Assembly: GCA_963829955.1 (NCBI GenBank)
Contig: CAWHKS010000019.1
Location: 408,654 to 472,653 of the forward strand
Source: DASTFY01 sp963829955
Lineage (GTDB): Bacteria > Actinomycetota > Acidimicrobiia > Acidimicrobiales > Ilumatobacteraceae
DNA: 64,000 bases
Direction of reading: 5' to 3'
Shown: one piece after another, positions 16,637 through 26,037 of the stretch
How the letters are laid out: the number at the start of each line of letters is the position of its first letter
How positions within the stretch are numbered: the stretch's first letter is position 1
Notes under the pieces: generated by a model
Told to the model about the DNA's origin: nothing
Database searches by the model: none
Seen by the model: the letters and a program-made list of their open reading frames with translations, nothing else
Position numbers and translations under genes: made by a program

Positions 16637-17071
16637 GGCTAACCCCCCTGTGGCCTCCACGGACGCCAGAGGGTATATCGCTACGCGAGCTCGTCCCGAC
16701 GCGCAGCTCCCCCGACCCGCCGCCAGTACACACGTGGCTGGAGCGCGAGCATCAGCTGGTCGAGTCCGGGTCGTCATCCCGAACGGGCCGCCAGCAACAC
16801 CTGTTCGTACACCCGCCCAGGTGGCGGACGGTGGTTGGGCAAGTCGCTTCGCGGTGGCCGTGCAGTGGCGTTTGACCGAGCGACTGAGGATGTCACGGCC
16901 TCCATGGCCGTGCGGGCACAGCCCGCGCTGGCGCACCAGGGTGGGCACGGTGGTCCAGCGGGTCTGCTCGGTCGGGTCGACTGTGCTGCGCATCAGTCGC
17001 TACGTTCCGACCGCAGCGAATCGTGACCTCGAAGGATCGCGTCGTCGGCTTCCGCTGCATGCACGAGCACA
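16637..17071. other. 435-base region without a supported gene
   Basis: It contains the divergent upstream regions of the IPATG surface protein (minus) and the phosphatase (plus). Open frames cross it on both strands, but their sequence is Arg-rich and unlike known families. It is the natural place for both promoters; I could not pick out convincing -35/-10 boxes. Confidence 0.45.
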
Positions 17072-17650
17072 ATGAGCGAAATCGAGCCTCAAGCTGATGA
17101 GATCCGAGTGCTCTTCGTGTGCACTGCCAACGTGTGTCGATCACCGATGGCGGCGGCGCTTCTGCGCGCTCGGCTGACCGGTCGGGGTCCGACCGTCGCA
17201 GCTGCCTCGGCCGGAACGGACGCGTCCCCGATGGCGGGAGACAAGCGTGCCCAACGAGTCATGTCCGAGCTCGGAGTGACCATGACGCATGAAGCGTCTC
17301 GCTCCATCACGCCCGAGCTCCTCGCGCACGACGGCAGGGACCTCGTGATCACGATGACCCACGAGCACCTGCGCGCGGTGGTCCTGATCGATGGGTCGAC
17401 CTGGCACCGCACGTTCCAGTTCCGCGACCTCGTGGCCCGCGCGGAAACCGCAGGACCCCGCGGGCGGCACGAAGATGTCTGTGATTGGGTGCGCCGACTC
17501 GCACGAGAGCGAACAGCGTCCGAAATCTTCCGGGAGAGTCCTGCCGAGGACGTCGCCGACCCGTACAGGCGGAGCATGGGACGATACCGCGCGACCGCCG
17601 CCGAACTCGATGAACTCGTCAGCCGCCTCGTCGAGCTCGCTCGTTGGTAG
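17072..17650 (+). CDS. Low-molecular-weight protein-tyrosine phosphatase
   Basis: A 192-residue LMW-PTP. The P-loop is Cys17-TANV-Cys22-Arg23-Ser, with Cys17 as the nucleophile and Arg23 as phosphate binder. The general-acid loop is ADPYRRS near the C-terminus, matching DPY of the family. It is somewhat longer than the usual 150 residues because of an insertion around FQFRDLVARAETAGPRGRHE. Wzb/Etp-type phosphatases dephosphorylate BY-kinases such as the one encoded at 19678, and the pair controls polysaccharide chain length. Here kinase and phosphatase are separated by the convergent dehydratase gene rather than adjacent. Function by family is secure; the partner is inferred. Confidence 0.88.
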   Translation: MSEIEPQADEIRVLFVCTANVCRSPMAAALLRARLTGRGPTVAAASAGTDASPMAGDKRAQRVMSELGVTMTHEASRSITPELLAHDGRDLVITMTHEHLRAVVLIDGSTWHRTFQFRDLVARAETAGPRGRHEDVCDWVRRLARERTASEIFRESPAEDVADPYRRSMGRYRATAAELDELVSRLVELARW

Positions 17651-19523
17651 TCGGGCCGTTCGCGGCCGCGCTTGCGGCCCATGCGCCGTGCTGTGCGGCT
17701 GCGATCAGTCGTGCCGCGCGGGTGGAGGCTGCCCTCTTCCAGGCAAACCTGCTCGGCCTCATCGAGGCTGAGTGGCGGTACGCAGACGTGACTGATCAAC
17801 GGATGCCGTGGGCGGAGGTCCGGCTCACGGGAGTTGAGCAGCGTCTCGTGGAGCTTCTCTCCCGGTCGAAGGCCGGTGTAGACGATCTCCACCGGTCGCC
17901 CTCCCTGCAGAATCAGGCGCCGCGCGATGTGCTCGATGCGGACCGACGTACCCATGTCCAGCACCATCGTCTCACCGGGCTCGCCGAGGGCAGCCGCCTG
18001 GATCATGAGGACGACCGCCTCTTGCACAGTCATGAAGAATCGGGTCGCGTCAGGGTGGGTGATGGTGATCGGGCCACCCGCTGTGATCTGCGCTCGAAAG
18101 GTGGTGATAACCGACCCACGAGAGCCGAGCACGTTGCCGAAGCGCACCGAGACATACGGCCGGCCGGTTCTCTGAGCCGCGTCAGCCGTCAGTCGTTCGG
18201 TGATCCGCTTCGATGCTCCGAGCACACTCGTCGGATCGGCAGCTTTGTCAGTGCTCAGATTGACGAACAACTGCACGCCGGACGCGACGGCGGCATCGAG
18301 CACATTCTGAGTGCCGAGCACGTTCGTCTTCCACGCCTCGCCCGGATGCAGCTCGAGCAGCGGCTCGTGCTTGAGGGCGGCGGTGTGGAAGACCACCTCT
18401 GGCTGATGACGCGTGAAGACCTCCAGGAGCCAGCCTCGATCGCGGATGTCGGCCACGACGAGGCGGGGGCTGTCGAGCAAGGCCCTGCCCTCGATCGCTA
18501 GCTGCGTGGCGTGAAGGCCAGATTCGTCTCGGTCGAGCATGACGAGCGCCGCCGGGCGGATGCCGTCGAGTTGACGACACAGCTCGGAGCCGATGGAGCC
18601 GCCTGCCCCGGTGACGAGAATCCGCCGCCCGGTGAGATGCTCGGTGATCGAGGCCAGATCCACTTCGACCGGTCGTCGCTCGATGAGATCTGCTTCGCTC
18701 ATCGGACGGATGTCGCCGATAGTGACGGTGCCGAGCAGCTCCTCGACCGGAGGAAGGACGAGCACGTCGATGCCGGCCGCGAACGCGGGCTCGGCGAGTG
18801 AGCGGAGCGTCTCGCCGGAGGCGGATGGTATGGCGAGCAGCACCGCGTCCGCATTTCGGCGCTCAGCGACGGCGACGAGGTCGTCGCGGCAGCCTTCGAC
18901 GCGGACGCCGTGGAGACGCAGCGCCCGCTTGCCGGGGTCGTCGTCGAGCAAGGCGACGGGTAGATACGGGCTGGCTGGATTGCGCAACATGGTGCGGACG
19001 ATCTGGGCACCGGCCTCACCGGCGCCGAGGACGACGACACGGCGCGACGTGGACGCGGAGGGACGCCGGCGCTGCTCCTGCCACAGCCGGAAGGCGTAAC
19101 GAACCGCGGCCGCGGCCACGAGCGCGAGAAACTGGCCACGAAAGGAACCGTCCGCGGCACCGTGGAGCCGCCCTCACCGACGACGACCACCATGAGCACC
19201 AGCCCGGTGGCGGCGACGGTGAGGGCGAGCGACCGAACCTCGTCGAAGCTGCCGTAGTGGTAGCGGCGCCGGTAGAGGCCAAGCGCCCAGCCGAAGCACA
19301 CCTGGCCGGCGACGGCGAGCACGCAGACGAGCGCGACGCCCGAGGCGCTCACCTTGTCCGCCTGGAAGTCGTAGCGGGCGAAGGTCGCCACCGTCACCGC
19401 GACAGTCCACGCCAACGCGTCGAGCGTGGCTTGGGCGATCGGCAGGTGTCGGCGAAGGAACGAGGAAGTGCGGGAGCGTCTCGGCAACTGCTGGTCGTAC
19501 TCCAAGACCGCCTCTCGGCTCAT
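17651..19523 (-). CDS. Membrane-bound nucleotide-sugar 4,6-dehydratase (CapD/PglF/FlaA1 type), frameshifted
   Basis: The ATG at 19521-19523 opens a protein with four N-terminal membrane helices (LDALAWTVAVTVATFARYDF, ALVCVLAVAGQVCFGWALG, SLALTVAATGLVLMVVVV). A CoA-binding-like Rossmann unit follows (VVVLGAGEAGAQIVRTML), then the catalytic SDR domain with RILVTGAGGSIGSELCRQL, HTAALKHEPLLE and SVRFGNVLGSRGSV. PglF-type enzymes convert UDP-GlcNAc to the 4-keto-6-deoxy sugar, the first step to bacillosamine-like sugars. A one-base loss near 19135 splits membrane and catalytic parts. The frame also lacks a stop at the expected end (about 17651) and stays open to 17089, antisense to the phosphatase. 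The expected length to 17651 (about 624 residues) fits the family. Confidence 0.82.
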
Positions 19524-19677
19524 CGGTTCTCCGTCTACCCCACAGATCGTAGATGCCGACCATGAGCCTGTGCGGGACCCGACTCGTCCAGGAGGCCGGG
19601 GCGGGTGCAGGAGTCGCGGGATAGCGCACTGGTAGGGTCCGCCAATCACAACGGACGCCGTGCAGATGTGATCTGGC

Positions 19678-21372
19678 GTGGAGCCGATCGACTATCTCCG
19701 CGCGCTCAGACGGCGCTGGCCCATCGTCGCGGTGGCGACCCTGATCGGCGCGATTGCCGCGTTCCTGGCCACACCGGCTGAGCCAACACCGATCGAGCGG
19801 AGTTTCCTGGCCACACATACGATGCTCGTCGCCGATCCCACGCTGGGCATCGAGCAGCGGGTCGGCACTGTCACGCTCGCCCAGGTCCCACTGTTCACCA
19901 CCACCGGTGAGGTCCCTCGTCGCGTGGCGGACGAGTTGGGCTGGGTCGGCGCCCCGGCTGCGCTTGCCGCCGAGGTGCAAGCTCAAGTCGATCCGGAGAC
20001 CGGCACGCTGCGGGTGTCGTCACAGCAGCCTGACCCCGAGCGGGCGGTGCTTCTGGCCGATGCGTTCGCTGACGAGACCGCCGCTTTCTTGGCCGAGCGC
20101 CAGGAGGAAGTCCGCCAGCGGCGCCTGACGTCGACCTTGGCCCGCATGGAGGTGCAACAGCAGCGGGCCCAGGAGCTGGATGACGCACTACGGGCGGACC
20201 CCGAGAACGGGGTCCTCATGGCCGAGCGCGATGCCGCCGTCCGGGCGTATGGCGTTACGTACGAGAGTTATCAGAATCTCAGCCTCGAGCAAACCGAGGA
20301 CCTCAGCCTGACCACGCTCGAGCGGGCACAGCCCGTCGAGGTCGAGACCGGCGGCTTCGAAGCCCCCCGTTCCCGGGCAACCCGAGTCCCAATGGCCGCC
20401 GGCATCGGGTTCCTGCTCGGTTGTGGTCTGGCCATCGTCGTCGATCGATTGGACGACCGCATCCGCGACCGGCGGCGGGCCGAGCAGGCCTACGGCGTTC
20501 CCGTCGTCGCGGAGCTACCTTCGCTGCGCCGGCGGGAGCGGGGAACTCGGCTGCTCGTCGGTCCCACAGAGCACACTCACGCAGCCGAGAGCTACCGCAC
20601 GCTCCGCACGTCACTCGCGTTCCTCGCCGCCGAAGGCGAGAACCCGCCCAGGTGCTTGGTCGTGCTCGTGACCTCCGCCTCGCCAGCTGAAGGAAAGACG
20701 ACCGTCTCAGCCAACCTCGCGGCAGCGTTCGCCGAGACTGGGCAGAAGGTGGTCGTCGCCAACGCCGACTTCCGCCGGCCCAAGCTCGGGCGCTTCCTCT
20801 CATGGTGGCGCCCCGACCCGTCGGTCTCACTGAGCGGCAATGGGAGTACTTCACCAGAGCGGTGGGTCGCCGATACATCGGTGGCCAACTTGCAGTTCCT
20901 CGACGTCTCGGCAGGGCAAGGGACGCCCGGCGACCTCGCCCGGACCACTGCCCAGATCATCTCAGTGTTGCGGTCGACGGTAGACGTCATCATCATCGAC
21001 ACCCCACCCCTCTCCGTCACCGCTGAATCGCTGGAGTTTGCGCCGCTTGCCACGGTGAGCCTGCTCCTCGCTCGTCTCGACCGCTCCACGGTGAGCGCGG
21101 CAGGGCGCGCGCAGGAGCTTTTGCGGTTCGGAGGGGCGAGCCTCGTGGTACTGGCCATCACCGACGCCGGTCAGCCGAGTCGGCGCCGCTATCGCTACTA
21201 CGGCTACTACTCCGGTTCAGCGGATGAGTCGGCGAAGGGTAGGAAGTCGGGGAAGCGAGCCAGCAAGCGGACGGGTGGCCCGCTCGTACCCGGGGCCCCG
21301 CCGAACCCGCCGGCGTGGCTGCCGCCGCAGGAAGTCTCGGGGAGCGCGACGCCCGGACGTGAGCCAGGATGA
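19678..21372 (+). CDS. Polysaccharide co-polymerase/tyrosine autokinase (BY-kinase, Wzc-like)
   Basis: A 564-residue protein fusing a Wzz/PCP membrane module to a cytosolic BY-kinase. Helix 1 is RRWPIVAVATLIGAIAAFLA, followed by an extracytosolic coiled region (EEVRQRRLTSTLARMEVQQQ), then helix 2 (PMAAGIGFLLGCGLAIVVD). The kinase has Walker A SPAEGKTT (residues 335-342), a Walker A'-like NADFRRP, and Walker B VDVIIID (435-441). The tail holds a Tyr cluster (YRYYGYYSG) for autophosphorylation, then a basic Lys/Arg segment and a Pro-rich end. Such proteins set polymer length and are reset by LMW-PTPs. GTG start; divergent from the dehydratase across 154 bases that should hold both promoters. 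Confidence 0.92.
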   Translation: MEPIDYLRALRRRWPIVAVATLIGAIAAFLATPAEPTPIERSFLATHTMLVADPTLGIEQRVGTVTLAQVPLFTTTGEVPRRVADELGWVGAPAALAAEVQAQVDPETGTLRVSSQQPDPERAVLLADAFADETAAFLAERQEEVRQRRLTSTLARMEVQQQRAQELDDALRADPENGVLMAERDAAVRAYGVTYESYQNLSLEQTEDLSLTTLERAQPVEVETGGFEAPRSRATRVPMAAGIGFLLGCGLAIVVDRLDDRIRDRRRAEQAYGVPVVAELPSLRRRERGTRLLVGPTEHTHAAESYRTLRTSLAFLAAEGENPPRCLVVLVTSASPAEGKTTVSANLAAAFAETGQKVVVANADFRRPKLGRFLSWWRPDPSVSLSGNGSTSPERWVADTSVANLQFLDVSAGQGTPGDLARTTAQIISVLRSTVDVIIIDTPPLSVTAESLEFAPLATVSLLLARLDRSTVSAAGRAQELLRFGGASLVVLAITDAGQPSRRRYRYYGYYSGSADESAKGRKSGKRASKRTGGPLVPGAPPNPPAWLPPQEVSGSATPGREPG

Positions 21373-22835
21373 GTCGCAAGGATCGACGGCGACGTACACG
21401 ATCCCCTCGACGACCTGGTGGCCAAGGGCTTCATCCTGCGCGAAGGCTGAAGCGTGAGGCGCGGATGAGCACCGTGCTTGGGGCATCCGCCGGAGGGCGA
21501 CGCGCGGTCGTATCGCTGGGACTGGTCGCGATCGCCGCGTACTGCGGCGTTCTCGCCTGGTGCATGGAGCACGTGTCCTACGACACCTGGGCAGCCCTCG
21601 TCATCGGTCCCTTCATCCTCGCGGTGAGCCTTCCCATGATCCGGTGGATCACCCGCGATGACGACGATCCGATGTTCGGGTTGCTCGCCGCTGCCCTCGT
21701 CGTCAAGCTCCTCGCGTCGCTCTTGCGCTACTTCGTGGCCTTCGAGCTCTACGGCGGTCGGGCGGACGCCGCCCGATATGACCTCGTAGGCGAGCAGCTC
21801 GCCAATCAGTTCATCGCAGGCTCGCTTCCATTACGCGACCTCATCCCGCTCGCCACCGGCACCGAGTTCCTGGAGCGCCTCACGGCGACCGTGTACGCGG
21901 TGGCCGGTCCGACTCGCCTGGGAGGCTTCCTCCTCTTCTCCTGGATGTCGTGGTGGGGCCTCCTTCTCTGCCACCGAGCCGCCCGCGTCGGTGTTCCCGA
22001 GTTGGATCACCGCCGCTACGCGTGGCTGCTGTTCTTCCTGCCGTCGCTGTTGTTCTGGCCGTCCGGCATCGGCAAGGAAGCGTGGATGCTGCTGTGCATC
22101 GGTGTCGCCGCCTACGGCGCTGCTCGCATCCTCGCCCGCCAACCGCTCGGGTACGTGATCGCGGCGATAGGCCTCACGGGCGCGGGTGTTGCTCGTCCCC
22201 ACGTTGCCGCCGTGTTCATGGCTGCGCTCCTCGTCGCCGCGGTCTTTCGGCGGGCACCCGGTGAACGACCGCTGCTCGGTCCGATCGGGCGGTACCTGGG
22301 CGTCGCGATTCTCTCCGTCGGCTTGGCGTTCGCCTTCTCGCAAGTCGTGAAGTACTTCTTCCCGACCGGGGACGTGACAGGGTTCGATGCCGTGACCGGC
22401 GTCTTGGACACCGCGCAGGACCGTACGGCTGTCGGAGGCTCCGAGATCGACACCAGCCGGCCCAACTCGCCGATCGATTACCCGCGCGCGCTCGTGACCA
22501 GCCTCCTGCGCCCCACGGTCTTCGACGCCGATCGTGGCTCCGCCGCTGCACTGGCGGCAGTCGAGACCACCTTCGTACTCGTGCTCGCCATCGTGAGCTG
22601 GCGACGCCTGTGGGGTCTGCCAGCAATGATGATCCGGCGACCGTATGTCCTGTTCGCCGTCGTGTACATCGGCGTGTTTGGCTTCGCGTGGTCCACGATC
22701 GGGAATCTCGGGATCCTCACGCGACAGCGAGTGCAGGTCTGGCCCTTCGTCGTCCTCCTGCTGGCCCTGCCGATTGCACCGAGGGAGCCACGGCCAGCAG
22801 CGGCATCTCGCTCAGCGGCGGCGATTCAGCCATAG
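21369..22835 (+). CDS. Polytopic membrane protein, possible Wzy-like polymerase
   Basis: 488 residues with ten or more hydrophobic segments. The ATG at 21369 overlaps the kinase TGA (ATGA), but its first 32 codons are strongly Arg-rich; ATG 21465 (MSTVLGASAGG) is an alternative. A central LLFFLPSLLFWPSGIGKEAWML motif and a large extracytosolic loop (FFPTGDVTGFDAV...TSRPNSPIDYPRAL) recall Wzy/EpsG-type polymerases or membrane glycosyltransferases, which vary greatly in sequence. Its place directly behind the PCP/BY-kinase supports a role in polymerisation of the repeat unit. Function is inferred from topology and context. Its 3' end overlaps the convergent GT4 gene by 24 bases. Confidence 0.75.
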   Translation: MSRKDRRRRTRSPRRPGGQGLHPARRLKREARMSTVLGASAGGRRAVVSLGLVAIAAYCGVLAWCMEHVSYDTWAALVIGPFILAVSLPMIRWITRDDDDPMFGLLAAALVVKLLASLLRYFVAFELYGGRADAARYDLVGEQLANQFIAGSLPLRDLIPLATGTEFLERLTATVYAVAGPTRLGGFLLFSWMSWWGLLLCHRAARVGVPELDHRRYAWLLFFLPSLLFWPSGIGKEAWMLLCIGVAAYGAARILARQPLGYVIAAIGLTGAGVARPHVAAVFMAALLVAAVFRRAPGERPLLGPIGRYLGVAILSVGLAFAFSQVVKYFFPTGDVTGFDAVTGVLDTAQDRTAVGGSEIDTSRPNSPIDYPRALVTSLLRPTVFDADRGSAAALAAVETTFVLVLAIVSWRRLWGLPAMMIRRPYVLFAVVYIGVFGFAWSTIGNLGILTRQRVQVWPFVVLLLALPIAPREPRPAAASRSAAAIQP

Positions 22836-23935
22836 ATCTTCGACCTCACTCACGGCCCTGCGGATGTCGTAGACGCCGGCGACGGCGGCAGATGCGACCG
22901 CGAGGCGCCCACGAAGCTCACGATCGTCGATGAGCCTCACGAGCGCCATTGCCAAACGGTCAGGACTCCCGGCTGGCACAAGGAGGCCGTCGGAACCGTC
23001 GGCCACGTGCGCGACGAGTCCACCGGCCGCTCGTTGCCACGACTGGCAACCCGAGCGCCCGCGCCTCCATCGAGCGCGATTGGGAGACCTTCGTGCCGCG
23101 AGGCGAGGACGAAGACGTCGAAGGCCGCCATCAGCCGCCGAGCGTCGGCGCGATATCCGAGGAACACGAACCGGTCACCGAGGCCGGAGCGCGCGTGCTC
23201 CGCATCGAGTGAAGCCTTCAGCGGCCCCTGCCCGATGGCGACGAACCGGGCCTGAGGGCGCTCTTCGACGACGATTCTCGCGGCCCGCAGCAGATCCGGA
23301 TACGCCTTGATTCGCCGCAAGTTGGCGACCGTGCCTACCACCACATCGTCATCCGCAATGCCGAGCGCGGCACGGCTGAACTCTCGTCGTTCCCGCTCCT
23401 CCGCAACTGCATCGATGTCGGTGCCGTGCACGAGAGTCGGGGTGCTTCGCCGCGCCGATCGACTCATTGACGCCCGGACTTCATCTGATACGGCGACGTG
23501 GGCGTCGTCGAGGCGGTATGTGAGTCGGTTCGCCCATCGCGTCAGCCGCCCGTACGAGGACCATTCGTTGTGTTCCGTGTAGACGAGTCGTGGTCTCCGC
23601 CGCATTGTGCGGGCTACGAGTCTGGCGACGGGCGCCAACGCCGGGGAGTGGGTGTGCACCACGTCGACTCCGCCCTCCTGCATGAGCGCGCGCAGCCGCA
23701 GAACCCACCGCAGATCGCGAGGGCCGCGCGTTGCCAGGCGGGTGCAGACCACGTGCGCGGCTTCTGCTTCGGAGACGAGGTGCTCCTTGTCGACTCGGAG
23801 GTAGGCGATCCGCACGTCGAAGCGGGTCCGGTCCCGGAGGCGGGCCTGGTCGACCACGAGGCGTTCCGCACCGCCCGGCCCGAGCCCCTTGATCAGCAGG
23901 AGCACCCGGCGCGTCGCAGTGCCTTGCTCGGCCAT
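22812..23935 (-). CDS. Family 4 glycosyltransferase (GT-B), frameshifted near the C-terminus
   Basis: Starts at ATG 23933-23935 with VLLLIKGLGPGGAERLV, the N-terminal GT-B motif. It continues through VDVVHTHSPALAPVARLV and VYTEHNEWSSYG, a linker at VVVGTVANLRRIKAYPDLL, and the donor-site FDVFVLASRHEGLPIAL. Between about 23075 and 23045 two frame changes are needed to restore MEARALGLPVVATSG and GLVAHVADGSDGLLVPAG, after which the frame runs to TGA at 22812. The restored length (about 374 residues) is normal for GT4. It transfers a nucleotide-activated hexose onto the growing lipid-linked glycan; donor and linkage are not predictable. Confidence 0.82.
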
Positions 23936-24003
23936 CAGTCCGATTGCGTAGCAAAGAACGAGGTCCGCCGCTGAGCGGCGCACCTCGCAGTACCGTCGCG
24001 TCG

Positions 24004-24633
24004 ATGGTGGCCGATGGTGTGCTGGTGATCGGAGCCGGTGGCCACGCGAGTGTGTGCATCGATGTGCTCCAATCCGGTGGCGAGCGTGTCCTGGGGTGCC
24101 TCAGTGACGATGGCGTCGCCCGCCGCCCGCTTCCGGTAGCGGTGCTCGGTCTCGACTCTGAAGTCGACCGGTTCATCGCGGACGGGTTGGATCGGCTCTT
24201 CGTCGCTGTAGGCGACAACCGAGCTCGCCTCCTGCTGATCGAGCGTTGCCTCGCGTCCGGAGCGCAGGTGATCAACGCGGTCAGCCCGCACGCGGTCGTG
24301 TCCCCGTCCGTGACGTTCGGGGTCGGCGTGGTGTTGATGGCAGGGGCGGTCGTGAATGCCGGCGCCTCGTTGGGCGATGGGTTGATCGTGAACACGAATG
24401 CCTCGGTCGACCACGACGCCGACCTCGGTCGCGGAGCCCACGTCTGCCCTGGATGCGCCGTTGCCGGCGACGTCGCTGTGGGCGACGGCGCCCTGCTGGG
24501 TGTCGGGTCGAGCGTGGCTCCCGGCCGCAAGGTCGGCGCCTGGGCGACGATCGGTGCCGGGGCGGCAGTGGTCCACGACATTCCCGACGGCGTAGTGGCC
24601 GTAGGCGTGCCCGCCCGATCGGTCGTTGCGTGA
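24004..24633 (+). CDS. NeuD/PglD-type sugar O- or N-acyltransferase (left-handed beta-helix)
   Basis: About 209 residues from ATG 24004, which opens directly on LVIGAGGHASVCIDVL, the N-terminal Rossmann-like segment of the NeuD/PglD family. The C-terminal half is a hexapeptide-repeat beta-helix (VVLMAGAVVNAGASLGDGLI, VNTNASVDHDADLG, GAHVCPGCAVAGDVAVGDGA) with His in SVDHD as the catalytic base. PglD acetylates the C4 amine of the UDP-4-amino sugar made by PglE. Both a PglF-like dehydratase and a PglE-like aminotransferase lie within 5 kb, so this role is plausible. The next gene starts two bases after its stop region. Confidence 0.88.
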   Translation: MVADGVLVIGAGGHASVCIDVLQSGGERVLGCLSDDGVARRPLPVAVLGLDSEVDRFIADGLDRLFVAVGDNRARLLLIERCLASGAQVINAVSPHAVVSPSVTFGVGVVLMAGAVVNAGASLGDGLIVNTNASVDHDADLGRGAHVCPGCAVAGDVAVGDGALLGVGSSVAPGRKVGAWATIGAGAAVVHDIPDGVVAVGVPARSVVA

Positions 24634-24634
24634 C

Positions 24635-25447
24635 ATGCCCGCTCCGCGCCCAGCGCCTACTCCTCTTCGGGTGACGATCGACGGCCGGACCGTGGCCCTG
24701 GCGGCGGCTGGTTCACTCGCCGTTGGCGCGCTGGCTCAGGACCTGGAGTTCGCTGTGCTCGCCGGTGGGGTGGCGCTGCTGGGGTTCGCGGGATACGTCA
24801 CGGCAGAACGCGCCTGGCCGACGCGAGCGCTCGCCGCGCTGCCGGGAGGGCTTCTGATTGTGGCCGCTCCCCTGGTCGACGTGGATCAATGGTGGGCGAG
24901 GTTGGTGGTGATCATGCTGCTCGCCGCCGCCGCTGTAGCCCTGCCCGACCTGGCCCAGCGGTGGGCCGGTACGGGAGCGATCGGCCTGCTCCTCGCCGCG
25001 GGCGCCGTCGGTGTCTACGCCTGCGTTCCCGAGACGGATCACCTGGAATACCTCGTCCCGGCCTATCTCGTGCTCGGCCTGAGCGAGGCCGTGGTCCGCC
25101 GGCCGTTTGGCCCAGGCGTCGCGTTGGCGGCGTGCGGTCTGCTGTGTTGGGCCGTGCTGTTCGGTGGCACAACGCGCGACGGCGCGATCGTCGGTGGGCT
25201 GGCCTGCCTCGGCCTGCTCCTCCTCGAGCCGGTTGCCCGGCGTCTGCCTGGTGGAGCATCCGCGCTCGTGGGCAGCGGAGCGGTGAGCGGTGTCGTGGCG
25301 ATCACCGTTCTCCAGGGTGGCTACTGCCTCGCCGTCAGCCGAACGGCCGGGCTGCGAACGGATGCTTGGGTCGCCCTCGCGATCGTCGCCGTGGCGGCGA
25401 TCGGTCTGCTGGTCACCACCCGCGCCGTGCTGGGCGGGCTGCGATGA
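24635..25447 (+). CDS. Polytopic membrane protein of unknown function
   Basis: 270 residues, almost entirely hydrophobic helices (about eight) separated by short loops. Loops include AERAWPTRAL, PLVDVDQWWARL and PETDHLEYLVPAYLV. No catalytic motif is recognisable. It sits between the acyltransferase and the initiating sugar transferase, with start codons and stops within a few bases on both sides, so it is part of the same translational unit. It might assist lipid-linked sugar synthesis or transport. GTG 24673 is an alternative start. I do not recognise the family. Confidence 0.6.
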   Translation: MPAPRPAPTPLRVTIDGRTVALAAAGSLAVGALAQDLEFAVLAGGVALLGFAGYVTAERAWPTRALAALPGGLLIVAAPLVDVDQWWARLVVIMLLAAAAVALPDLAQRWAGTGAIGLLLAAGAVGVYACVPETDHLEYLVPAYLVLGLSEAVVRRPFGPGVALAACGLLCWAVLFGGTTRDGAIVGGLACLGLLLLEPVARRLPGGASALVGSGAVSGVVAITVLQGGYCLAVSRTAGLRTDAWVALAIVAVAAIGLLVTTRAVLGGLR

Positions 25448-26037
25448 AGCGGCTATTCGACGTGGCGGCGGCCGCCGTCCTGCTCGTCCTGCTGTCACCA
25501 GTGCTCCTCGTCGCGGCGCTGGCGGTGCGAGTGACGCTGGGTGCCCCGGTGTTCTTCCGTGATCGGCGGGCGGGACGCCACTCTGCTCCGTTCGACCTGC
25601 TGAAGTTGCGCACCATGCGTCACCGGCGCGCGGGAGAGGAAGGGCCGGCGCACGATGCCGCCCGCCTCACCCGGATCGGCCGGTGCTTGCGAGCGACAAG
25701 CATCGACGAACTGCCATCCCTGATCAACGTGCTCCGCGGTGACATGAGCCTGGTCGGTCCCCGACCCTTGCCGGTGCACTACCTGCCCCGCTACACGCCC
25801 GAGCAGATCCGCCGCCACGAGATTCGTCCCGGCGTGACGGGGTGGGCCGTGGTGCACGGGCGCAACGGTCTGTCGTGGACCGAACGGCTGGCCCTCGACG
25901 TGTGGTATGTCGATCACCAGTCGCTCGTGCTCGACGCGCAGATCCTTTGGCGCACTGTCGGCCTCGTGCTCAACCGTCGCGGTGTCGACCACGCCGACGG
26001 GGTGACGATGACCGAGTTCACCGGCTCCGAGTCGTGA
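25444..26037 (+). CDS. Undecaprenyl-phosphate sugar phosphotransferase (PglC-type monotopic PGT)
   Basis: A 197-residue bacterial sugar transferase. One N-terminal re-entrant membrane helix (KRLFDVAAAAVLLVLLSPVLL) carries the KRxFD start typical of this superfamily. It is followed by the amphipathic catalytic part with DLLKLRTMRH, RLTRIGRCLRATSIDELPSL (the Asp-Glu dyad), VLRGDMSLVGPRPL and RPGVTGWAVVHGRN. It transfers a phospho-sugar from UDP-sugar to undecaprenyl phosphate, starting the repeat unit on the inner membrane face. The short length, without the extra N-terminal helices of WbaP, matches PglC. ATG overlaps the previous stop (ATGA), and its own TGA overlaps the next GTG. Confidence 0.92.
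   Translation: MKRLFDVAAAAVLLVLLSPVLLVAALAVRVTLGAPVFFRDRRAGRHSAPFDLLKLRTMRHRRAGEEGPAHDAARLTRIGRCLRATSIDELPSLINVLRGDMSLVGPRPLPVHYLPRYTPEQIRRHEIRPGVTGWAVVHGRNGLSWTERLALDVWYVDHQSLVLDAQILWRTVGLVLNRRGVDHADGVTMTEFTGSES

Noticed and set aside
22937..23983. The GT4 as a 348-residue protein ending in CQPGVLTVWQWRS
   Set aside because: The literal end is out of frame. The expected donor-site and C-terminal text continues in shifted frames to 22812.
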